Source of the DNA: Chitinophaga rhizosphaerae
GTDB lineage: Bacteria > Bacteroidota > Bacteroidia > Chitinophagales > Chitinophagaceae
Assembly (NCBI RefSeq): GCF_003958645.1
Contig: NZ_RXLO01000004.1
Span: 310,001-374,000 of the forward strand
Length of the DNA: 64,000 nucleotides
Direction: 5' to 3'
Shown piece by piece: positions 44,252 to 53,068 of the stretch (position 1 is the stretch's first letter; every line of letters begins with the position of its first letter). The position numbers were made by a program, and so were the translations under genes. The notes beneath the pieces are model-generated. The model saw only the letters and a program-made list of their open reading frames with translations, made no database searches and was not told the DNA's origin.

Positions 44252-45160
44252 ATGCCTATCGATCAGAGCAAATACACGACATTTCAGCACTTTCTGCTGA
44301 ACCTGCTGAGCCTGTTGACCGTCCTGCCCCTGGCCCCCTACCTCAACCGGTTCATGCCGGTGATCCAGGTGGGCGCGTGGCACATCGACCTGTTCGTGTC
44401 CATTCTGATCGCGTTCCTCTTTACCCGGCTGTTGCTGTGGATCTTCCGCCCGCTCATCATCCCCGCCTTCGTGCTGGTAGCCGGCGCCCTTATCTTTAAC
44501 CAGTTTACGGGGAGATATACTTTCCAGAACGTGGTGAACGATTACCAGGGCATGGTACAGGGGAACTGGGGCACAAAGGACAGCAAGCAGCTGGACATCC
44601 TCAGCTTCTACCCCCGGAAAGTGGAAACCTACGTCGATAAGACCGTTCGCGGCATCCGGGAGAAAGTCAATTACAACGATTCCCTCGTCCGCAACTTTTC
44701 CGTTAAACATTCCGTGGATTATTACGACGAATACTTCCCCAAGTATGGCCGTATCGTCAGATATCTTTCTCTTTACAGATATATTCGTGAAAATTTCAAG
44801 TATGTGAACGATTCCCAGCGCGACGAATACTTCGCCACAGCCAGGGAAACGATCCAGAACGGAATGGGCGGCGATTGTGACGACCATAGCATCCTCATGA
44901 TGTCTTGCATGGAATCCATCGGCGCGCGGATGCGCATCGTGCTCATCCGGGGGCATGCATATCCGGAGCTGTATTGCGGTAGTAAAGACGATTTCGAAAC
45001 GATGAAACAGGCAATTATCCTGCTTTTCAACAATCCGCCCGTTAAAGAGTTATATTATCATGAAATGAACGGCGAGTACTGGATCAATATGGACTATACC
45101 GCGCGAAACCCCGGCGGGCGCTACCTCAACAACAAAGTGTACGCCCTCATAGAGTTGTAA
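44252..45160 (+). CDS. Membrane-anchored transglutaminase-like protein
   Basis: Protein of 302 residues with two or three N-terminal helices (about 15-85; FLLNLLSLLTVLPLAPYL and IDLFVSILIAFLFTRLLLWIF) and a transglutaminase/cysteine-protease-like domain. The catalytic cysteine lies in MGGDCDDHSILM near residue 210, the histidine probably in IRGHAYPELYC and the aspartate in INMDYT. A role in cutting or crosslinking envelope proteins is possible, but the substrate is unknown. It lies 47 bp after the STAND gene and 31 bp before dps. Confidence 0.82.
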   Translation: MPIDQSKYTTFQHFLLNLLSLLTVLPLAPYLNRFMPVIQVGAWHIDLFVSILIAFLFTRLLLWIFRPLIIPAFVLVAGALIFNQFTGRYTFQNVVNDYQGMVQGNWGTKDSKQLDILSFYPRKVETYVDKTVRGIREKVNYNDSLVRNFSVKHSVDYYDEYFPKYGRIVRYLSLYRYIRENFKYVNDSQRDEYFATARETIQNGMGGDCDDHSILMMSCMESIGARMRIVLIRGHAYPELYCGSKDDFETMKQAIILLFNNPPVKELYYHEMNGEYWINMDYTARNPGGRYLNNKVYALIEL

Positions 45161-45191
45161 CCATTATTTAATATTAAAAATATTGTTAATC

Positions 45192-45665
45192 ATGAAAGCA
45201 AACATCGGCATCGGAGAAAACCACCTGAAGGCGGTAGCAGAAAAATTACAGGTTTTACTGGCAGACGAGCAGGTACTTTATACGAAAACCCGCAATTACC
45301 ACTGGAACGTAGTCGGCGATAACTTCATGGAAATGCACGGTTTCTACGAAAACCAGTACAACGAGCTGGCGGAGATCATTGACGAAGTGGCGGAACGCAT
45401 CCGCATGATCGGCCATTACAGCACCGGCCGCCTCGCAGATTTCCTGAAACTGACCAACCTCCTGGAACCGGAATACACCAACGTTCAATCCGAACAGATC
45501 AAAAATCTGCTGGACGATCACGAGACCATCATCCGCGGCCTTCGCGAAATGATCACCGAGTTCGCCGACAAGCAGAAAGACCTCGGCACCAGCGATTTCG
45601 TGACAGGCCTGTTGCGCCAGCATGAAAAAATGGCATGGATGCTCCGTTCCTACATCACCAAGTAG
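45192..45665 (+). CDS. dps: Dps family ferritin-like DNA-protection protein
   Basis: Cytoplasmic 12-mer mini-ferritin that oxidises and stores iron and protects DNA in starvation. The 157-residue protein has the ferroxidase-site pattern in NYHWNVVGDNFMEMHGFYE and NELAEIIDEVAERIRMIG. The length is normal. The frame opens at a TTG (45183), but the ATG at 45192 gives the usual start. It follows the transglutaminase-like gene after 31 bp and may share its transcript. Confidence 0.95.
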   Translation: MKANIGIGENHLKAVAEKLQVLLADEQVLYTKTRNYHWNVVGDNFMEMHGFYENQYNELAEIIDEVAERIRMIGHYSTGRLADFLKLTNLLEPEYTNVQSEQIKNLLDDHETIIRGLREMITEFADKQKDLGTSDFVTGLLRQHEKMAWMLRSYITK

Positions 45666-45690
45666 CGCATCAATCGTCATATTGAGCAGA

Positions 45691-45726
45691 AAAGCCGGTC
45701 AACATACGTTGCCGGCTTTCTTTTTT
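45691..45726. terminator. Terminator between dps and the OmpA gene
   Basis: Stem AAAGCCGG (45691-45698) / CCGGCTTT (45712-45719) with an inner CAAC/GTTG stem, followed on the plus strand by CTTTTTT. It may serve both convergent genes. Confidence 0.85.
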
Positions 45727-45743
45727 ATGCTTGCTTGCCTGGG

Positions 45744-47243
45744 TTATTGCCTGTAAATGATGATCTCCACCCGCCGGTTGCGGCGCCGGCCTTCCGGCGT
45801 ATCGTTGGGGAATGCGGGCCGGTGCTCGCCTTCGCCGCCGACGGTGAGGATGAAATCGCCCAATCCCTTCCCGCGCAGATAATCCGCCAGCGACGCCGCC
45901 CGGCGCTGGGAAAGCTGCTGATTGTAATCGTCGGCCCCGGCATTGTCTGTATGGCCCACCAGTTGCAGCGAGACGCCCGGGCTCCGGGGGATTTTGGCCA
46001 CCAGCGAATCCAGGCTGCGGAAGAGCGCGGGGTTCAGCTCGTGGCGGTCGAATTTGAAAAGGATGTCGGGGATGACAAGCGTATCCGGCGGCGGGGCGGC
46101 CTTCACCGTTTCGATGGCCGGTGGCGGCGTGGGTTGGGCGGAAGGATCGGCCACGCAAAACTCGATCGCCACGTAATTGTTCCGCGCGCGGCCGGTGGGC
46201 GAGCTGAAATCGAACCGGGGGATGGCCGAGTCGAGGACGATGACCTTGATATCGTCGCTGCTGAACCCAAAATCCTTCACCAGCACCTGGCGAACGGTTT
46301 CCGCTTGCTGTGCGGAAGCCTGTTTATCGAATTTCCTGGTGGCGAAGTCGAAATGCACCCCGGTGATGAACACACGCCGGCCTGCGCGGGGTTCGTACCG
46401 CAGGATCATGGAATCGATCCGGGCGGCCGACCTGGGATAGCGCCCCCTACCGGTTGCCGTGAAGATCTCCGGCCCCGGAATGTCTATGTCTACACAGCCG
46501 GGCCTGATGAGGGGCACTACCGGGTTGGTGGATGAGATCGTCTGTCCGGGCAGTGTGTGGCGGTGGATCCGCCGGCCCAGGGAATCTTCTACCGCGGCGG
46601 CTTCCGGGCACAGGGGGCGCCCATCCACCGGAACCAGTTCCAGCCAATCGATGAAAACGGATTCAGGTCCGTCGAGCCGCCGGGAAGGCAGCAGCTCCAT
46701 CCGGCCCATGAGCAGGTGCGTGTAATCGTCTTTCGCCTCAAATTCCATCTCCATCCTGTAGAAATTTTTCTCCAGCCCCTTCACCACCTGTTCTTTCCGG
46801 AAAGTAACGGTGGGTTTCAGGTCGGTCAGCGCGCGGCCCTGTTCGCGGAAAACGTAATCCTTCGACAGGTAAAAATCCAGTTCCGCCTGGAGCTTTCCCG
46901 TTGCGCCTACGATGCCGGACAGGCGATAGCGCTGTCCTTTCCGGAGCGGGCACAGCAACCTGGTTTGCGCATAGTTCCGGTCTTCCCGGGTATCGCCGGC
47001 CAGCAAAACGATGTATTGATGCCCCGCTTTGTTTCGGTAAGTATGATAGTTGAAAAGCAGTTTGCTGGCGGGCGAAACGCTTTCCCAGGCTACCGGTGCG
47101 CAGGGGGCGCGGTATTCCGTACAGATATTGATGACTTCGAAACTGGGGTTGGCCAACAGGTTCTGCGCCCGCGCCGCTGCAGGCAGCAGCAGGGCGGCAA
47201 TCATAAGGCGGAACAGTGTCGGTGGTCGCATTTTCGCGTACAT
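45744..47243 (-). CDS. OmpA-family protein with lectin-like N-terminal domain
   Basis: Envelope protein of 499 residues. A signal peptide ends at ARAQ (an internal ATG at 47231 may be the true start). The N-terminal part, NLLANPSFEVINICTEYRA, is a jelly-roll-like pattern often seen in secreted Bacteroidota proteins. The middle holds a partial OmpA-like segment (GVHFDFATRKFDKQASAQQ) and the C-terminus a full OmpA domain (about 385-498; ILFKFDRHELNPALFRSLD, LVGHTDNAGADDYNQQLSQRRAASL) that should bind peptidoglycan. Two OmpA-like segments in one protein are unusual. Ligand and partner are unknown. Confidence 0.82.
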   Translation of the reverse strand: MYAKMRPPTLFRLMIAALLLPAAARAQNLLANPSFEVINICTEYRAPCAPVAWESVSPASKLLFNYHTYRNKAGHQYIVLLAGDTREDRNYAQTRLLCPLRKGQRYRLSGIVGATGKLQAELDFYLSKDYVFREQGRALTDLKPTVTFRKEQVVKGLEKNFYRMEMEFEAKDDYTHLLMGRMELLPSRRLDGPESVFIDWLELVPVDGRPLCPEAAAVEDSLGRRIHRHTLPGQTISSTNPVVPLIRPGCVDIDIPGPEIFTATGRGRYPRSAARIDSMILRYEPRAGRRVFITGVHFDFATRKFDKQASAQQAETVRQVLVKDFGFSSDDIKVIVLDSAIPRFDFSSPTGRARNNYVAIEFCVADPSAQPTPPPAIETVKAAPPPDTLVIPDILFKFDRHELNPALFRSLDSLVAKIPRSPGVSLQLVGHTDNAGADDYNQQLSQRRAASLADYLRGKGLGDFILTVGGEGEHRPAFPNDTPEGRRRNRRVEIIIYRQ

Positions 47244-47448
47244 GGAAACCCTTTTAACTGAAAATCATGACAATTATTATCCAGCGCCGTAAGATATGAC
47301 ACAAATATGTTATGGATACGAAATCTTAGGATTTCCCTAACGCAGCCTGTCTGTACCTTTATGGCCTACCAACATTCCCCGGCCATTTTACGTTAAACCT
47401 TCTGCCTTACACGGTAACCCTATCGATTATTCATCTTTTAGATCTTAC

Positions 47449-47686
47449 ATGATGGAACAGCTTTTTTCCGGGAAAGTGGCATTGGTAACCGGCGCAGGCT
47501 CCGGCATCGGGGAGGCCACGGCCCTCCTGTATGCAAGGCATGGCGCAAAAGTGATCGTATCGGACATTAACGGGGAGCTTACGCCTGCAACAACGCGGGC
47601 ATCAGCGGAGAAGCCGCTCCGGTGGCGGATATGAGTATTGGCCCGGGTCTTACTACCCGTTAGACGGGGCTTACCTGGCCGTGTAA
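47449..47686 (+). pseudogene. Short-chain dehydrogenase remnant with two internal deletions
   Basis: Three pieces of a classical SDR lie in three different frames. Piece 1 (47452 to about 47576) encodes [20 protein letters not shown] and VIVSDING. Piece 2 (about 47577-47640) encodes [21 protein letters not shown], the active-site-side NNAG motif that normally lies some 45 residues later. Piece 3 (about 47642-47686) encodes PGSYYPLDGAYLAV followed by the natural stop. The catalytic Tyr-Lys region and about 170 of an expected 250 residues are lost. The original-looking terminator survives behind it. The gene is clearly inactive. Confidence 0.85.
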
Positions 47687-47707
47687 GCAAAGATATCAGG
47701 ACAGTAC

Positions 47708-47745
47708 AGGACAGTTGCGGAATTTTGGCGGCTGTCCTTCTTTTT
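47708..47745 (+). terminator. Terminator behind the SDR remnant
   Basis: Stem AGGACAG (47708-47714) / CTGTCCT (47732-47738) followed by TCTTTTT, 21 bp after the remnant's natural stop codon. Confidence 0.65.
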
Positions 47746-47965
47746 CCTACCGCCCATCTTCCCCATTCCCCGCTCCTCCATTATCACGCATCCCGCTTAA
47801 ACGTTTTGCGCCGTAATGACGTCTATCATCATGAACGAACCACGTTTTCCTTGCCGGAAAATGGCGCTACCATTTATCCCGTAAATCATGCACAGGTGTA
47901 AAACACCCGTCTGGCGGCCGATGGATGCGTACTTTTCGGCATCAACCTATAGAATTATACCTTAG

Positions 47966-50668
47966 ATGAGATTCACGCCTAAAACCGGTATGGGCGCCAT
48001 TGCGGCGTGCCTGTGCTGGCTCGGATGCATGTTCACCCAACAGGAAGCCTACGCGCAGCAGCCCCCGTCAAACAAAGATTCGGAAACCGGTGCCATCAGC
48101 GGGAAAGTGCAGCAGTCCGGCATTAAGGAACCGATCCCTTTCGCCACCGTAGCCCTGTTGAACGAAGACGATTCCACGATCATCAACGGCGTTGCCGCAG
48201 ATGAAAAGGGGACGTTCGTCCTAAAACCCGTACCCTACGGAAGCTACCTCGTGAAAGTGGCCACCATGGGCTTTACGCCTTACTTCGTCAAAGTCAAGCT
48301 CAGCAACGAGCGCCCGCAGTGGGACCTCGGCACCGTGATCCTCGAAACCGGCGCCCGCGCCCTCAAGGAAGTGGAAGTGGTGGGACAGAAGAAAATGTTC
48401 ACCATGAACAAGGATTCCATCATCTTCACACCCGACGAAAACTTCCTCCCCGGCGGCACCGGCATGGAACTCCTCGAATACGTGCCCGGCGTCACCATCG
48501 ACGCCAATAACAATATTACCATGGAAGGGAAAGACCAGGTCAGGTTTTACGTCGATAACAAACCCATCGCCCACACCGGCATGGACGCCAACAGTTACCT
48601 CAACAACCTGCCCTCTTTCATGATCGAACGGATTGAAGTGCTGAAACAACCGCCAGACGCCGTGGATGCGGAACAGGCGCTCGTGGAGGGCCGCACCAAT
48701 ATCCGGTACATCAACATCATCACCCGGAAAGTACAGTTCCGCGGGTATTCCGCCGCTGTAACGGCCGGGGTCGACAGCCGGCGCAACCTCAACGCCAAGA
48801 TGCGCTTCAACATGAACATGGCGCCCTTCCAGATCACTTATTTCAACAACGCACAATACAACGCAGACTCCAGCTACCTGCAACGTATCTATTTCCCGAA
48901 AACACCCGGGGGCGACAGCTCCTTCCTTTCCCAGAAGAACTTCCGCACCTCGTACAACTTCAACCATAACCTCAACACCCGGTACGAACGCAAATTCACC
49001 GACAAGGAATTCCTCCGCGGCGCGGTTACCCTCGGCTGGACGGGCGACGGGTCTAACGGACAGAATAATTCCATCAACAGCAATAAAGACCACAAACCCA
49101 CCATGCTCAAGGACCAGGACAGCGAAAACCGCCGTGGCGGCTATCGCGCGGTGACGGACTGGAACTATTTCAAGGAGTATGAAGAGAAAGACAAACGCCT
49201 GGAAGCCGGGTTCAACTTTACCAAGGCCGGCACCAGCGGCAGGGGCTATAACGATTACCTGTACCCGCTGACAGGCGATACTTCGCTACAGCGCAACACC
49301 CAGAACAACGGCAGCTACAGCATGCGGGCCAATATCCACTTCCGGCAGCCCCTGGGCAAAGGGAAGTACTACGACCTCAGCGCTTCGGCCAATATCAGCG
49401 GAAACGATAACGAGAACATCGCGAAGCGGAAGAACGTGAACGACAAGGAGCTCCTCGACGCACCGCGCCTCAGCACCGACTATACGTCTTTCAACCAGAA
49501 CTACGCCGTTAACGCCACTACCGGAAAAAACAGTCCCAAACTGGGTTACAGCGTTACCGGAAGGCTGGTGTACAACGGCTCCCAATCCCGCGAAACCTTC
49601 GCCGGCAACGAGTTCAACAACGAAACCTACGAAATCCGCAGTTCCGCGGGTATCAATTACAGACCCTGGAAAGACCATCGCGCCAACCTGCGCTTCAACC
49701 CGGGCTTGCAGTTCTTCAACCAGATGGCCTTGCTGGATTCGCTGCGGAGCAGCGTTCCGTTCAAGTACACGAACTTCGCGCCGGGCATGAATTTCAGTTA
49801 CGATTACAAGCAACAGCAGCTCTCGTTCAACTATTCGAGGAACATGGACCGGCCGTCGCCCGATCAACTGAACCCTTTCGTGAATACGACAGACAGTTTC
49901 AACATCCGCACGGGCAATCCCAACCTGCGCCCTTCGTTCACGAAGGATTACCGCGCCGAATACAGCATCCAGGTGAAATCGCACTCGCTGAAAGTGGGTG
50001 TGGAAAAGCAGGACGCAGACGATATCATTTCGCGCTACACCCGCGTGGAGCATATCAACGACACCACCATCATCAACACGAGCACTTTCGTGAACCTGGC
50101 GTCGCGCCGCGACAATAACGCGTACATCACCCTGAATTCCCACTTCTTCAAAGCCACCAATAACAACAAGGGTGCGCTGCAACTGAATATCAACGGCGGT
50201 TTGCGGTACTACGATACCAAGACCGACGGCGGGGAAGACGGACAGGGCGCGGTGAGCGAAAAATTCGCGCATGTTTCCGGGTGGACGAGCCACCTCAACG
50301 TCTGGACCAGCTACCGCATCCGCGTGTTTTCCGTATCGGCGCACTTCCGGTACAACGGCCCCCGTTATTACGCCCAGGGCAAGCAGGAAGCGCGTTTCGG
50401 CAGCGGGCTGAAAGGACAGGTGAACATGTTCCAGCGGAAACTGAACCTGGCTTTCTCCGTGGAAAACATCTTCGGGTCGAGCGTCCGGAATTTCTACGAG
50501 CTGACGAAAGATTACGAGCAATATTCCAACAACCGCCGCAACGTGCGTTATCTCAGCCTGAACCTGACGTACAACATCCGCAAGTTCAACAAGCTGGGCA
50601 AAAAAGGGCCGAAAGAATTCGAGCTGGGAACGGAAGAAGAAGATAACGGTCCGCGCCGCCGCAGATAA
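47966..50668 (+). CDS. Outer-membrane beta-barrel receptor (OMP_b-brl_3 type)
   Basis: TonB-receptor-like protein of 900 residues. The signal peptide ends at AYAQ. A carboxypeptidase-regulatory-like domain (about 42-130; AISGKVQQSG, PFATVALLN) is followed by a plug-like domain (about 145-260; LLEYVPGVTID and IERIEVLKQP) and a long barrel with many alternating aromatic residues (FNYSRNMDRPSPDQLNPF). The barrel fits the outer-membrane beta-barrel family that accompanies TonB receptors; I see no classical TonB box. The C-terminus has a basic tail (GPRRRR). The ligand is unknown. The gene stands alone after the SDR remnant and ends at a strong terminator. Confidence 0.9.
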   Translation: MRFTPKTGMGAIAACLCWLGCMFTQQEAYAQQPPSNKDSETGAISGKVQQSGIKEPIPFATVALLNEDDSTIINGVAADEKGTFVLKPVPYGSYLVKVATMGFTPYFVKVKLSNERPQWDLGTVILETGARALKEVEVVGQKKMFTMNKDSIIFTPDENFLPGGTGMELLEYVPGVTIDANNNITMEGKDQVRFYVDNKPIAHTGMDANSYLNNLPSFMIERIEVLKQPPDAVDAEQALVEGRTNIRYINIITRKVQFRGYSAAVTAGVDSRRNLNAKMRFNMNMAPFQITYFNNAQYNADSSYLQRIYFPKTPGGDSSFLSQKNFRTSYNFNHNLNTRYERKFTDKEFLRGAVTLGWTGDGSNGQNNSINSNKDHKPTMLKDQDSENRRGGYRAVTDWNYFKEYEEKDKRLEAGFNFTKAGTSGRGYNDYLYPLTGDTSLQRNTQNNGSYSMRANIHFRQPLGKGKYYDLSASANISGNDNENIAKRKNVNDKELLDAPRLSTDYTSFNQNYAVNATTGKNSPKLGYSVTGRLVYNGSQSRETFAGNEFNNETYEIRSSAGINYRPWKDHRANLRFNPGLQFFNQMALLDSLRSSVPFKYTNFAPGMNFSYDYKQQQLSFNYSRNMDRPSPDQLNPFVNTTDSFNIRTGNPNLRPSFTKDYRAEYSIQVKSHSLKVGVEKQDADDIISRYTRVEHINDTTIINTSTFVNLASRRDNNAYITLNSHFFKATNNNKGALQLNINGGLRYYDTKTDGGEDGQGAVSEKFAHVSGWTSHLNVWTSYRIRVFSVSAHFRYNGPRYYAQGKQEARFGSGLKGQVNMFQRKLNLAFSVENIFGSSVRNFYELTKDYEQYSNNRRNVRYLSLNLTYNIRKFNKLGKKGPKEFELGTEEEDNGPRRRR

Positions 50669-50682
50669 ATATTCTACAACGA

Positions 50683-50719
50683 AAAAGCGCCGGCTTCCTA
50701 TTGTGAAGCCGGCGCTTTT
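50683..50719. terminator. Strong bidirectional terminator
   Basis: Perfect 15-bp stem AAAAGCGCCGGCTTC (50683-50697) / GAAGCCGGCGCTTTT (50705-50719) between the receptor and the convergent DUF58 cluster. Confidence 0.93.
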
Positions 50720-50738
50720 CAATTTCAGGAATCCCGCA

Positions 50739-52079
50739 TTACAATACCATCCTGGATTTGAGCTCCAGGTATTTATTGACAACGTTGACAGTGAGGTGCT
50801 CCGGCGGTGTGAGGAGGCTCATAATGCCCGCCTGCGCCAGTTCCCGGACGATCTGCTTTTTCTCGTGCGCGAATTTCTGGGCGATCACCTGCATGTAAAT
50901 ATCTTCCGTTTCCGTCATCCGCTTTTCGTTCAGGTCTTTCAGTTCCGTATTCTCGAAAAACACCACCAGCAGCATATGATATTTGGCGAGCTGCTTCAGG
51001 TACGGCAACTGTCGCTGCATACCCGACAGCGACTCGAAGTTGGTGAACAGCATGAGGAATGAGCGTTGCGACAGCGAAGCCCGCAGATGCACGCCCAGCC
51101 GCTCGAAATCGGTTTCCATCCAGTCGGTGGATTGGGCGTAGAGCTGATCGAGGATTTTATTGAGCTGGATTTTCTTGTTGCTGGCGGGCATCACTTCCGT
51201 TTGTTTGCCGGTGAAAGTGATGAGGCCTGATTTGTCGCCCTTTTGCATGGCTACATTGCTGAAAACGAGCGTGGCGTTGATGGCGTAGTCGAGCAGGGTG
51301 AGGCCGCCGAAAGGCATTTTCATGTTGCGGCCTTTGTCGATCACGCAATACACGAGCTGCGAGCGTTCCTCCGTATAACTATTGACCATGAGGTTGCCTC
51401 TGCGGGCGGTGGCTTTCCAGTTGAGGGTGCGCACATCGTCTCCGCGGATATATTCCTTGATATGATCGAACTCCATGCTGTGGCCTATTACGCGGCGGCG
51501 GTGCACGCCGAGCTCGTTCAGTTTATGTTTGACGGAAAACAGTTCGTAATTGCGGAGCTGGATGAAGGATGGATAGACTTTCACGGTCTGGGCGGCGTCC
51601 AGCGAAAAGCGGCGGCACACCAGGCCGAAGGGGCTCCAGGCGTAGACGTGCAGTTTCCCGAAAGCGTATTCGCCTCTTTCCACGGGCCGCAAGGCAAATT
51701 GGACGCGTGTTTCGCCGCCGGCTTCCAGTTTCAGGGGGATGGTGAAATCGCGCCGCTGGAACTGGAACGGCAATTCGTCCATCACCTCGCCGCGCACCGG
51801 GAATCCGTATTTGCTGCGGACCGAGTAGTGGATGGGGTTTTCGTCGCCGTTGCTGAACCTTTCCGCCATGATCCTTTCCGCTTCGATGGCCTTTCCCGGC
51901 GAGTACAGCATCAGCAGATCGAGCAGGATCAGCCCCGCCCACACGGCGAAGCCGATCAAAGCGGCCGTGAACGCGGCCGGAATGAAAAAGCCCGTGATGC
52001 AAACCAGCACCAGCACGCCCAGCGAAAGGTACAGCCGGTTGCGGAAAAACAGCGATTGATAGAATCGGGTGATCGGCAT
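50739..52079 (-). CDS. DUF58 domain protein with vWA-like fold
   Basis: Membrane-linked protein of 446 residues with two N-terminal helices (about 15-60) and a DUF58 region (FDHIKEYIRGDDVRTLNWKA, then ARRGNLMVNSYTEERSQ). The following part resembles a von Willebrand A domain, with CVIDKGRNM at the place of the metal-site motif. It is the last gene of the conserved MoxR cluster, 8 bp after the MoxR gene. MoxR/vWA pairs are thought to act as chaperone-like assembly or activation systems, but the client is not known. Confidence 0.9.
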   Translation of the reverse strand: MPITRFYQSLFFRNRLYLSLGVLVLVCITGFFIPAAFTAALIGFAVWAGLILLDLLMLYSPGKAIEAERIMAERFSNGDENPIHYSVRSKYGFPVRGEVMDELPFQFQRRDFTIPLKLEAGGETRVQFALRPVERGEYAFGKLHVYAWSPFGLVCRRFSLDAAQTVKVYPSFIQLRNYELFSVKHKLNELGVHRRRVIGHSMEFDHIKEYIRGDDVRTLNWKATARRGNLMVNSYTEERSQLVYCVIDKGRNMKMPFGGLTLLDYAINATLVFSNVAMQKGDKSGLITFTGKQTEVMPASNKKIQLNKILDQLYAQSTDWMETDFERLGVHLRASLSQRSFLMLFTNFESLSGMQRQLPYLKQLAKYHMLLVVFFENTELKDLNEKRMTETEDIYMQVIAQKFAHEKKQIVRELAQAGIMSLLTPPEHLTVNVVNKYLELKSRMVL

Positions 52080-52087
52080 GTTGTGGA

Positions 52088-53068
52088 TTATCTGGGTACT
52101 TCTACGGCTTTGAGGATTTCAGCGATCACTTCGTCGGGCGAGATGCCTTCCATTTCGCGTTCGGGCGTGAGGATGATACGGTGGCGGAGCACGTGGGGAA
52201 GGATGTACACCACGTCATCCGGCGTCACGAAATCGCGCCCGTTCATCACGGCCACGGCTTTGGCGCAGTTCATCACGGCTACGGATGCGCGCGGCGACGC
52301 GCCGAGGTAAATGCCCGGGTTGTTGCGCGTTTCGTTCACCAGCGTGGCTACGTAATGCAGGAGTTTCTCTTCCATGAGGATGCCCCGCACCTGCTGCTGC
52401 AGGCGGATCACGGTGGTGGCGGTCACCACGGTCGTCACCTGCTCCACGGCGGAATGGTCGCCCCCGCGGGCATTGGCGGCCTGGAGGATGGCGATCTCGT
52501 CCTGCAAAGCGGGATATTTCACATCTACTTTGAAAAGGAAGCGGTCGAGCTGGGCTTCCGGCAGCCGGTAAGTACCTTCCTGCTCGATGGGGTTTTGCGT
52601 GGCCACTACCATGAAAGGCGAATCGAGGATGTGGGTAACGCCATCGTTGGTGATCTGCCGTTCCTCCATCACTTCGAACAGCGCGGCCTGCGTTTTGGCC
52701 GGGGCGCGGTTGATCTCGTCTATCAGGATGATATTCCCGAAAACCGGGCCTTTCTTGTATTCGAATTCCTTGCTTTGCGGGTTGAAGATGGAAGTCCCCA
52801 ATACGTCGGCCGGCATGAGGTCCGGCGTGAACTGGATACGGGAAAACTTCGCGTCGATGGTACCGGCGAGCAGCTTGGCCGCCAGCGTTTTGGCCACACC
52901 GGGAACGCCTTCCACAAGCACATGCCCGTTGGCCAGCAAACCGGTGATCAGCAGGTCTACCATCTGGTGCTGTCCTACAATTACTTTCCCGATCTCATTC
53001 CGGATCGCATTTACGGCATTGTGAAGATCGGCCAGGTCGGTTCGCGGCACAAAGGTGTTAATGTCCAT
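52088..53068 (-). CDS. MoxR-family AAA+ ATPase
   Basis: Cytoplasmic AAA+ ATPase of 326 residues. Walker A is GVPGVAKT near residue 54, Walker B is IILIDEINRAPAKTQ near residue 115, sensor 1 is in VVATQNPIEQEGTY and sensor 2/arginine finger is in LGASPRASVAVM. MoxR proteins work with vWA partners to mature or remodel protein complexes, and the DUF58 protein next to it is the likely partner. Its start codon overlaps the stop of the DUF4350 gene by one base. Confidence 0.95.
   Translation of the reverse strand: MDINTFVPRTDLADLHNAVNAIRNEIGKVIVGQHQMVDLLITGLLANGHVLVEGVPGVAKTLAAKLLAGTIDAKFSRIQFTPDLMPADVLGTSIFNPQSKEFEYKKGPVFGNIILIDEINRAPAKTQAALFEVMEERQITNDGVTHILDSPFMVVATQNPIEQEGTYRLPEAQLDRFLFKVDVKYPALQDEIAILQAANARGGDHSAVEQVTTVVTATTVIRLQQQVRGILMEEKLLHYVATLVNETRNNPGIYLGASPRASVAVMNCAKAVAVMNGRDFVTPDDVVYILPHVLRHRIILTPEREMEGISPDEVIAEILKAVEVPR

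Noticed and set aside
47638..47901. 87-codon frame after the SDR remnant
   Set aside because: Runs through the SDR remnant end and its terminator; no protein-like pattern.
47449..47965. Transposon insertion at the SDR remnant
   Set aside because: No inverted repeats, target duplication or transposase fragment seen; simple deletions explain it.
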